A model generated the notes under the pieces. The model ran no database searches. It worked only from the letters and a program-made list of their open reading frames with translations, and had not been told where the DNA came from. Both the position numbers and the translations under genes were made by a program. From contig BFEA01000421.1 of the NCBI GenBank assembly GCA_003427395.1, forward strand, positions 732,189-757,946: a stretch of 25,758 nt of DNA, in the 5' to 3' direction. The stretch comes from Chara braunii. Taxonomy: Eukaryota > Streptophyta > Charophyceae > Charales > Characeae. Positions 18,672 to 25,758 of the stretch are shown here, piece after piece (position 1 is the first letter of the stretch; each line of letters opens with the position of its first letter).

Positions 18672-18720
18672 GCATGCCCTGCGCAAGGATAACACACATA
18701 AATAGAGAAACTGTTTTTTT
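18672..18720 (+). pseudogene. U6 snRNA pseudogene, 3' half (copy B)
   Basis: Reads GCATG, CCCTGCGCAAGGAT, AACACACATAAATAGAG, then a T run, matching U6 from about nucleotide 49 to its 3' end, including a pol III-like T terminator. The upstream 5' half of U6 is not recognisable. Confidence 0.85.
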
Positions 18721-18917
18721 AAAGGGCGATGCACAGGTCTTGGGGAATTTCCATACCCTTGATGATGCCAGATTGAATAGGACAGTCCTGGAGTTGGGGG
18801 CTACCCGCCCACACACCGCGGGAAGATCGAGGGTGGGTGGGACCGCTTCGCCAAAATTGGCTAAGGAGAAAATGATTCTCCTCAGACCAGCTGACGATAT
18901 TGACTGTGTGCCTGCAG
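18721..18917. other. No gene seen
   Basis: Sequence between a U6 3' half and the exon-like segment; it ends in a splice-acceptor-like TGTGTGCCTGCAG. Confidence 0.4.
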
Positions 18918-19093
18918 ATTCGCGTACACGCTCAGTGCTGCTGCGGACGGGCAACAGAGGGAGGTTCAAAGGAAGTCCAGCAGATCCAGGAAGTTCAGCA
19001 GCCTGCTTCGACTGCTGCACTGCCAGTAACTTACACCGTTGCGGGCAGTGGGAGCAGTGCCATCCGGGCGGGCGATGTCCAGATGCACCCTGG
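18918..19093 (+). other. Candidate exon or captured exon, product unrecognised
   Basis: The frame starting at 18918 is open and has coding-like composition: Gln/Glu-rich (KEVQQIQEVQQP), then STAALPVTYTVAGSGSSAIRAGDVQMHPG. It is preceded by an acceptor-like CTGCAG (18912-18917) and followed immediately by GTAAGT (19094-19099), a consensus plant 5' splice site. I do not recognise the protein and found no partner exons. It may be a real internal exon, or a gene fragment carried by a mobile element, since U6 3' halves lie on both sides. Confidence 0.35.
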
Positions 19094-19103
19094 GTAAGTT
19101 CCA

Positions 19104-19223
19104 CAGTCCTTGGTCCCGATCTGAACTCCAGCCGAATGTTCCGCAGTCCTTGGTCCCCATCCGAACTCCAACCGAATGTTCCGCAGTCCTTGGTCCCGAT
19201 CCGAACTCCAACCGAGTGTCCTG
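19104..19223. repeat. 40-bp tandem repeat, three units
   Basis: CAGTCCTTGGTCCC recurs at 19104, 19144 and 19184 with GAACTCCAACCGA in each unit. The period of 40 is not a multiple of three, so this is unlikely to be a protein repeat. Confidence 0.92.
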
Positions 19224-19465
19224 AACGCTTGCTGATGGTGTGGTCCTGAGTTAACTGTCGGTAATGAAGACTGGAAAAATCATGAACCGTAGATCTCGAG
19301 AATCCACGGATGCGAAGAAGTCGAGGGGCGGGTCGTAGATAAGTAGAGTCATCTGGGCCTGAAGGGAATGGTTCACCTAACGAAACGGCCTGGTAACTGT
19401 CAGTGCCCGGTGATGGCGACCGGGGAGTGGAAAGGCCAACTGCAACTGGTGGTAGAACAATTGCC

Positions 19466-19508
19466 GGCCTTGTGCAAGGATGACACACATAAATCGAGAT
19501 TTTTTTTT
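19466..19508 (+). pseudogene. U6 snRNA pseudogene, 3' half (copy C)
   Basis: GGCC, TTGTGCAAGGATGACAC, ACATAAATCGAGA followed by a T run; matches U6 from about nucleotide 53 to the 3' region. Upstream sequence does not align with the 5' half of U6. AT-rich simple sequence follows to about 19543. Confidence 0.85.
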
Positions 19509-19543
19509 AATTTTTATATATTATTTTATTTTATTTTTTAATC

Positions 19544-20019
19544 TAGGGGGGTGGCTGCACGAAAAAGTGCACTACCGGTGAAACGACTATTGCCGACATT
19601 TGAGAATGTGGATGTTCATCTTTCTCATGAGGCGCTTACCCTGCCCGGCACCATAGCTGTGTGAGAGCTATGGCAAAAAGTGTCCTGGCGTAGCCTATCT
19701 CTTGAGTATGAGTGGGTTAGGGAGCGCCTTTGCGCTCTTATGCCGGGGCACCTTGGCAGCCCTCCTACACCATACCAAACCTATTCGACAAACCATACGA
19801 GTACATCATCTGCACCAGATAAGATCTTGAGACCAGAGGGGTCGTCCTCCCCTCAAGCCTCGAGCTCGAGGGGGTACTCCTTTCTCACCACCCAATTGGC
19901 GCTTGGTCCCAAGGGAGGAGCCATCACTCTCAGTAACGTCAATCTTCTCAGATTGAGCACCTGCGCTGAAGGATTCGAAGTCAGTTCTCGTTGAAATGGG
20001 AGGAAGATCAAAGGCAGAG
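19544..20019. other. No confident gene
   Basis: A plus-strand frame of about 100 codons (19680-19994) has no early ATG and no domain I recognise. A short inverted repeat CATAGCT...AGCTATG lies near 19651-19671. Otherwise nothing identified. Confidence 0.45.
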
Positions 20020-20362
20020 GCAGTGTAGTGCGAAGTTGCAAACAAGTTCACTAAGACTAGAATGAAGCATCTGATGTCCTACCGGCAACGACGCTACTAG
20101 TGGTAAGGAGGAGTTCATTGGCCACGGTGGGAGCGCTTTCTCTGGTACCTAGGGTGCAAAGCGTTAGCTATAGCCTTGAAAAACTCGCTACGCAGTGTAG
20201 TGCGAAGTTGCAAATAAGTTCACTAAGACTAGAATGAAGCATCTGATGTCCTACCGGCAGCTGCGCTACTAGTGGTAAGGAGGAGTCCATTGGCCACGGT
20301 GGGAGCGCTTTCTCTGGTACCTAGAGTGCAAAGTGTTAGCTATAGCCTAAAAAACTCGCTAC
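20020..20362. repeat. 172-bp tandem duplication
   Basis: 20020-20191 and 20192-20362 are adjacent copies with roughly eight differences, each starting GCAGTGTAGTGCGAAG and ending AAAACTCGCTAC. No coding content recognised. Confidence 0.92.
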
Positions 20363-20385
20363 GAAATTATTCCAGCTACATGGAG

Positions 20386-20393
20386 GAAGAATA
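20386..20393. repeat. Left 8-bp target duplication of family 1 foldback element
   Basis: GAAGAATA, repeated at 20655-20662. Confidence 0.65.
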
Positions 20394-20654
20394 CGGGGAA
20401 AAATTATAGAACCTCTCCGCGAAGAAACCTTTGTACTCATTTGCCCTCAAACCGGGAGACCCCAAAATAACGTTTTGTGTTATTTTTGCACCCTTGAAAA
20501 CAATTTCCTGCCATTTTTGCCAGCGGGCGTTACCGGGCCACCCAGGGTGCAAAAATGACGTAAGACGTCATTTTGGGGCCTGCGCCATTTTTTGCCCCGT
20601 TTGTGGGGAAATGAGTACAAAGGTTTTGTCGTGGGGAGGTTATATGACTTTTGC
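20394..20654. mobile_element. Foldback element, family 1, copy 2
   Basis: Arms share GAAACCTTTGTACTCATTT (left, about 20423) with its inverse AAATGAGTACAAAGG (right, about 20609), then CAAACCGGG / CCCCGTTTG, and TTTTTGCACCC / GGGTGCAAAAA near the centre. The same blocks build copy 1 at 11619-11901. An 8-bp direct repeat flanks it. There is no protein frame. Confidence 0.82.
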
Positions 20655-20662
20655 GAAGAATA
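20655..20662. repeat. Right 8-bp target duplication of family 1 foldback element
   Basis: GAAGAATA, matching 20386-20393. Confidence 0.65.
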
Positions 20663-21375
20663 AGTACCTTTCAATCGCAGAATGTACTGTCAACTGCTTG
20701 TTGGCAAGATGCACCGACGAAGGGTAAGATCTCAAGCGTTATGACCCGACTGCTTAAAATCGATATAAAAAGAAGCTTGAAGGCAACATCTCAGGGAGAG
20801 CCAAGAAACAAGTCCAAGGTGAACGAATACCTTATGGAACCACATCATGACTACTTTGCAGCGGACCACCTTGGTTTTGAATCTGCTGTAGTGACTGTGG
20901 GTTCTTGTCTTATCCACATAAATAGCAGTAAGTGGAGAAAGTCTGGTAATGTTGTATTGTGGAATACTTGAATTTTGGGTTTCAACGCTTGTTCTTGGTT
21001 GTTGGGCAGATTCATTCGTTTGTATTCCTGTTCTGCTCCAACATACGGTCCTCAATCTGCAACAAATAAGATGCTGAAGCGGCTTCCTCACTGCTTATGA
21101 ACATCTGTTGCCTACACAAAGTTTTCGTCATTTCGATTTTCATAACGTTCTGTCGTACGGGACCCTCACCACAGGTTTCAAGTGAAAATCAAGTTGTATT
21201 TCCCGCATAGCACCCTTGCCAAGACATTCCTCAAAGTTCAACTACTTTTTTTCCTTAAAAATAAACTAATAACACTATAAGACTCCAAGAGACAGTCGAA
21301 AATCTGGTTATACAACGACCTACGAGAAGTCAAGAAGTATAGTAGGGGAATTAAAATAGTTTTCCTATTGATAGA
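20663..21375. other. No gene seen
   Basis: Moderately AT-rich sequence with short frames on both strands, none of which shows a recognisable domain. Confidence 0.5.
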
Positions 21376-21472
21376 CCGAGAGCAGAAGGAAGATCGAAAA
21401 ACCGACAACAAAAGGAAAATCGACAAACCGAGAATAGAAGGAAGATCGATAAACCGAGAACAAAAGGAAGAC
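21376..21472. repeat. 26-bp tandem repeat, four units
   Basis: CCGA(G/C)A units start at 21376, 21402, 21428 and 21454, each containing AAGGAAGATCGA or a close variant. Confidence 0.9.
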
Positions 21473-22094
21473 ACTTGCTCCATGTACAAATTATTACTTG
21501 TTACCATCCACCGACTTTAAGTAAACAGATACCCCTTGCAAATTTGACCAATGCAGATCCATATTTTATTTGCAATACTTTCAATCGATCACACAATACT
21601 TCCCCTCCTACACATGCTACAAAAAAAAGACTTAACACATTTTCCGAAAGCTTCTAGTTAGCGACACCGATGTCGATCCAAACAAGACACTGAAAACCAC
21701 AAAATCCTTACGTTGTTCCTTAGTAACATTGCTACCTCTAGAGCTAACAAATTTCTTTTTCTCGCGTTCTTTCTTACATAATTTACATTTGCAATTAGTA
21801 TTACTTTTACTCTGGTTAATACTATTCAAGAAAGGGCACAAAGAACGAATAAAGAACCGCTCGCATTTTAGTAAATTAGAAGAAGAGGGATGAGCGACCG
21901 ACACAACCACGTAGTTATCTGCACCATATCTCCTTAACCACCGACACGAAACTGGTTCCTGATTTCACCATCGTTATCTTCGTACAACGTTTATCTAACG
22001 TGTCCACTGACCATGTCATGCACCCAACGTATGTGTGTTTGGCCCAAGGAGAGACAAAAATATATACGACATCTTTTCTCCGCCTTTTTTTTCC
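21473..22094. other. No gene seen
   Basis: AT-rich, stop-rich sequence without recognisable features. Confidence 0.5.
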
Positions 22095-22185
22095 CTCGAA
22101 TTATTTGTGTCATCGTTGCGCAGGGGCCATGTTAATCGTTTTTTTCTCTGTATCGTTCCAATTTCAACCAATGTCTTGAAGGATC
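22095..22185 (-). pseudogene. U6 snRNA pseudogene, near full length (copy D)
   Basis: The reverse complement runs GATCCTTCAAGACATTGG, AAATTGGAACGATACAGAG, ACATGGCCCCTGCGCAA, GATGACACAAATAATTCGAG, followed by an A-rich tail. All parts of U6 are present in order, with a small A-rich insertion after the ACAGAGA box and many substitutions. The damaged catalytic region makes it a pseudogene. Confidence 0.88.
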
Positions 22186-22221
22186 AAGCATAGCTTTCAG
22201 AAATTGGTAAATGACCAAATT

Positions 22222-22275
22222 GTCCTTCGGGACATCTGTTAAAATTCGAACGATACAGAAAAGATTATCATGGTC
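22222..22275 (+). pseudogene. U6 snRNA pseudogene, 5' half (copy E)
   Basis: GTCCTTCGGGACATC, TGTTAAAATTCGAACGATACAG, AAAAGATTATCATGGTC match U6 nucleotides 1 to about 56, after which homology stops. It lies head to head with copy D, 36 bp away. I found no plant U6 promoter elements upstream, where copy D sits. Confidence 0.88.
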
Positions 22276-22371
22276 TCCTCCAATGCTTCCTTTCATGCTT
22301 AATCTTCGTCTCCTGAACCACCACCGTTTTCCTGCCGATTGTTTCCCACAACAATTCCACCACGGTTTCCA

Positions 22372-22379
22372 TCTCTCTC

Positions 22380-22475
<96 letters not shown>
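22372..22475. repeat. (TC)n microsatellite
   Basis: About 104 bases of TC dinucleotides with one A interruption at 22385. The Leu-Ser or Arg-Glu frames in it are not genes. Confidence 0.97.
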
Positions 22476-22478
<3 letters not shown>

Positions 22479-22738
22479 GCGAAGTCAACCTACACAAAAA
22501 AATATGTTGGTAGACAGAAATCCAAAATGGCACACCAACTTTGCATGCGTCCACTTTGTGGTCGATTATTTATTTATAATAATAGCAGTCATACATGCAG
22601 TGGTGGACTGCATGGAAGTCAGGTCACAATCTGCCCTGTCTCACCACACTTCATTGCAAATGTGACACATTGACAGCCATTGGACAGGAGCATCCCGTCG
22701 GCGTAAGGAAGCAGTGACAACTGGCCTTGTCATCGATA

Positions 22739-23782
22739 CTAGAAGGTTCGATTGGTTTCAATTTTTTTTTCTTCTAATTGTTGTTTTTCTTTTTTTCTCC
22801 ATGTTTTCCTTCCATCTCCTGTAGCAAACCTTTTACCTGGCGTAGGAGGAGGAAGGCTGCTATCCCAAGGGGGGGGGTCGCTCTTCCGTTTTCCCCCATA
22901 TCTTATCCATTCCGTGATGGCTGCTTGCCAGACGCACAAGGCGTTGAAGCACACTCACCCTGCCCCCACGAATCTCCCGCTTCCACTATAATGCTTTTCC
23001 TTCCTCCTATGTTGTCCCCTGTGCCCTCTTGCCCATGCGTTGGAGCCATTTTAGCATCAGCTGCAGCTGCATGAGTAGCATTACGTCCACCCGTGGATGA
23101 CCCTGCTCCCACGTCGAGCTCATGAGACGCCACATAGTTGTGGTCCATAACCATGGGGTGGTCACTGCCACCCCCCGCCTCTTGCACCATAACAGCATGT
23201 GTCCTCTCGGATGCTCCCCCAACTTCCCTGTGGTTGTGTACACTCTCCACGTACGTTTTGTGACTGGTATGGCAAGTCCTCCCTCCCCTACCCAACTGCA
23301 GTGCCACCGAAATGTTGGTCGATCATTGATGTGAATGTCTGCTGCATCTCTACTCCTCCCTCCGCTGACGTCCGACGACCCTGCATCTCGCACATCACAC
23401 CATCGTAATCCTCGCACTACGCTGCAGTAAAACCGCCCGGGTGGTTCATGTTTCCCTTATATCCTCCTATGTCCATGGGGGACAATTGGGGGAAAGCTTC
23501 AGCACACACACGACCTTGTCGTGCCCCACCTATGTATGACGACACCTGGAAGAAACCTTAGTGACTGGATCGCAGACCTCGCAGAGATGGCGAATCGTTC
23601 CTCCACTGAGGCAGTTGCCGAACACCCATTGGGAAGGGCGACCAGACACCGTACTTTTCAGCATCTTGACTTAACATCGACAAATTGATGGAAGGCGGAA
23701 CTGAGTGCTCGCCCTGCAACCCGACAGATTGTTGGGAGGCACGATCCGAACCACCTACACCTTCGACATGATCATCATGCAT
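22739..23782 (-). pseudogene. Possible broken coding region, product unrecognised
   Basis: Several successive minus-strand frames have protein-like composition. 23558-23782 holds SVPPSINLSMLSQDAEKYGVW; 23310-23417 holds RDAGSSDVSGGRSRDAADIH; 22903-23307 is a Gly/His-rich stretch; 22739-22912 holds RYGGKRKSDPPPWDSS and PTPGKRFATGDGRKTWRKK. They lie in order but in different frames, as expected if one low-complexity hydrophilic protein region had suffered frameshifts, one of them possibly at a long G run near 22869-22877. I recognise no domain. The frames could also be chance openings in GC-rich DNA. Confidence 0.3.
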
Positions 23783-24590
23783 CCAACACTTGCTTTCTCT
23801 CTATTATTGGACGTCGATGTCCGAAAACCAAAAAAAGGATGAACTTTGGCCTCTACGATGACCACAAGATGAGGACGAAGCAAACAGTAATTGGCAATAG
23901 CAGGAGAACTGTCAGCAGGAGAGCGTCGATGCCGAGCACGCCAAATAAAATGAGAGACGTAACAATAAAAGGCCGAAGGAAAGGGCAGCCTGTAGAGCAA
24001 GCTGTCGGGCTCGTTTTGGTTGTATACTTGGCACATATTGCCTTTGAACCGGGCTCTCGTTACGCTTTCCTCGTCGTCACTGCTAGCGACACTGACACCC
24101 AGGGCTGCACAACAATCGCCCCCTGCATAATCGATCGTCTGGTGCGTGATGGATGCACACGTGGCTGCAAGACACTATAAAATGAAACACGAGAGTGGGA
24201 CTCCGGAGATTCACACCTCCAAATGGCAGCCAGGAGCTTGCTATGTAGCCCTCCCTTAGGTGATGTTGTCGCTGGCTGGATGGGGAGTGCAACGCTTACG
24301 ATGGTGGGCTTGCAATCGATCATAGTCCTCAAGGCCGGGATAGTGGCAGGCGGATTCGTCACAGCACTACCCGCACGCACGGTGTAGTATTTGTTCGCAT
24401 CGCCGATGTGTACAAGGAGTAAACGTGCGAGGTAGCCCCCCCAAGTCATGAACAAGATCCTGCATTGTGGACCCGCCGATGACATGGCCACTACCATTGC
24501 ATGGATGCTTTGCATGCCTCTAGCGAGCTATGGCGATGAAAACGTTCGAGCGAGGGCGATCTTGATGGAATGTCCATCCTGCATGGCGCA
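23783..24590. other. No confident gene
   Basis: A minus-strand frame of about 150 codons (24060-24515) is open but has no recognisable domain. No repeats or RNA genes were seen. Confidence 0.4.
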
Positions 24591-24853
24591 TGTATGGGGT
24601 TATCGCCCTGTTCTTTTTGGTTTTTGAATTAAAAATGGCTTCGAACTTTCAAAAGCGCACCAACATTTCAAGAAAACGAAATACAAATAAATAAATCAAA
24701 TTCCAACAAGGTCCGGCCCGGGGTGAACGAAATGGGGCCGCACATGAAGAAAGGTCGTTTCCATGTGTGATACCCGGTTCATGTCCGCCCCCAACCCTAA
24801 AACACAAAAAAAAGACTTTCCAACGTCCACTCACCAATGCCACTCGCCAGACT
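24591..24853. repeat. First copy of an exact 263-bp duplication (assembly artefact)
   Basis: Identical, as far as I can read, to 24892-25154; the match runs on to 24857/25158 because the adapter's first four bases (CTGT) happen to continue it. The pair is separated by exactly one adapter. One copy is expected to be false. Confidence 0.93.
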
Positions 24854-24891
24854 CTGTCTCTTATACACATCTAGATGTGTATAAGAGACAG
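24854..24891. other. Nextera (Tn5 mosaic end) junction adapter left in the assembly
   Basis: CTGTCTCTTATACACATCT at 24854-24872 followed directly by its reverse complement AGATGTGTATAAGAGACAG at 24873-24891. This 38-bp sequence is the known Nextera mate-pair circularisation junction, made of two 19-bp Tn5 mosaic ends. It is library-derived and not genomic. Confidence 0.97.
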
Positions 24892-25154
24892 TGTATGGGG
24901 TTATCGCCCTGTTCTTTTTGGTTTTTGAATTAAAAATGGCTTCGAACTTTCAAAAGCGCACCAACATTTCAAGAAAACGAAATACAAATAAATAAATCAA
25001 ATTCCAACAAGGTCCGGCCCGGGGTGAACGAAATGGGGCCGCACATGAAGAAAGGTCGTTTCCATGTGTGATACCCGGTTCATGTCCGCCCCCAACCCTA
25101 AAACACAAAAAAAAGACTTTCCAACGTCCACTCACCAATGCCACTCGCCAGACT
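24892..25154. repeat. Second copy of the exact 263-bp duplication
   Basis: Starts TGTATGGGGTTATCGCCC like 24591. The sequence continues normally beyond 25158, so the true locus most likely holds a single copy running from the left flank of copy one to the right flank of copy two. Confidence 0.93.
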
Positions 25155-25158
25155 CTGT

Positions 25159-25668
25159 TGGAATCGGAGGAGATGTCCTCCCACTACTTTTTCGTAGCCA
25201 ATGGAAAGTGGGTCGGCCCAAGGGTAACAACCACCGACGGCCATAGTGGAAACGCTCCTCCGGGATTTCCAGACTGTGAAAGTGGACTTTGTGGGGTGCC
25301 GGAAATCACCGCGCGGAAAGAAATTTGTTGTCCACGCCACTGTGGGGTCCAATCATCGCAAACGGTCGGGCGTCTGGACCGGAATCCAGACAGTCTGGTT
25401 GTCTAGGTATGGGTCCGGTGTCTGGTAGGTTCGGATTGGGCCCAATTTTGAAAAATTCAAATTTTTTTTGGGAAGGGCTAGGACATTTTACAGTTCCTAG
25501 GTCGCCCCCCCAAAATGCCCTCGGTATTTTTTGGCCGTTTCAGGGGCTAGCGGATGCCGACAAATGCCTCCAACAACTCCCTCTGTTGTTGTACTACGCT
25601 GGTAGTTCATCGAATGAGGATGAGTTCGATTCCGAATATTGAGCGCCAGCGGCAAAGTACCAAAGATC

Positions 25669-25670
<2 letters not shown>
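25159..25670. other. No confident gene
   Basis: Plus-strand frames here end in an acidic stretch (SSSNEDEFDSEY, stop near 25640) that looks protein-like, but no domain is recognisable and no start or splice site can be fixed. Confidence 0.35.

Positions 25671-25758
<88 letters not shown>
25671..25758. repeat. (GA)n microsatellite, cut by the window end
   Basis: 88 bases of uninterrupted AG dinucleotides to the last base. Confidence 0.97.

Noticed and set aside
22095-22275. Functional U6 snRNA gene
   Set aside because: Copy D has insertions next to the ACAGAGA box and copy E lacks the 3' half; no TATA or upstream element at the usual spacing was seen.
22211-22665. Leu-Ser and Arg-Glu repeat proteins
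   Set aside because: They are translations of a (TC)n microsatellite.
24649-24870. Minus-strand frame beginning in the adapter
   Set aside because: Its first residues come from the Nextera sequence and the rest from the duplicated block, so it is an artefact.
24854-24891. Genuine Tn5-like transposon end in the genome
   Set aside because: The two mosaic ends abut with no transposon between them, as in a mate-pair junction, and the flanks are an exact duplication.

Overview
This looks like a gene-poor, repeat-rich window from a eukaryotic nuclear genome, most likely plant or streptophyte alga (a Chara-like charophyte would fit, but that is inference). The support is a large decayed Ty3/gypsy element, a non-LTR retroelement, tRNA-derived SINE-like elements, several inverted-repeat DNA-transposon families, several U6 snRNA fragments, long microsatellites, an N-filled assembly gap and only one clearly intact gene.

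Layout. Positions 1-3.6 kb hold no gene I recognise: a poly(A)/CAA run, T/C-rich sequence and the leader of the retroelement. Positions 3.6-9.1 kb (+) are a dead Ty3/gypsy retrotransposon in the order gag, protease, reverse transcriptase, RNase H, PHD-like zinc finger, integrase. It has many in-frame stops and frame changes, and key residues are lost. At about 9.09 kb it abuts a decayed LINE reverse transcriptase on the minus strand (9.09-10.73 kb). A SINE-like element with a 14-bp target-site duplication has inserted into that LINE. Beyond the SINE, the LINE-strand sequence leads into the 5' half of a U6 snRNA, which looks like a U6-LINE chimera.

Positions 11.2-15.6 kb are a mosaic of inverted-repeat elements: a 170-bp element with TTA on both sides, a 283-bp foldback element, a 104-bp foldback element and a roughly 1.5-kb MULE-like element with a 9-bp duplication. 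The same stretch holds a minisatellite built on GCGATCGCGACAG and a 99-bp tandem duplication. Second copies of the first three families lie at 14.8, 20.4 and 18.1 kb.

Positions 16.1-17.7 kb (-) carry the one intact gene, a secreted, N-glycosylation-rich 529-residue protein ending in a clear CHRD domain. Positions 17.7-22.5 kb are repeats, U6 fragments, one exon-like segment and long gene-free stretches. Positions 22.7-23.8 kb (-) have a possible broken coding region.

Positions 24.6-25.2 kb contain an assembly artefact: a complete 38-bp Nextera junction adapter between two identical copies of about 263 bp. The window ends inside a (GA)n tract. Apart from the CHRD gene, nothing here forms a working pathway. 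The most interesting material is the layering of mobile elements and the U6 fragments that break near one internal position.
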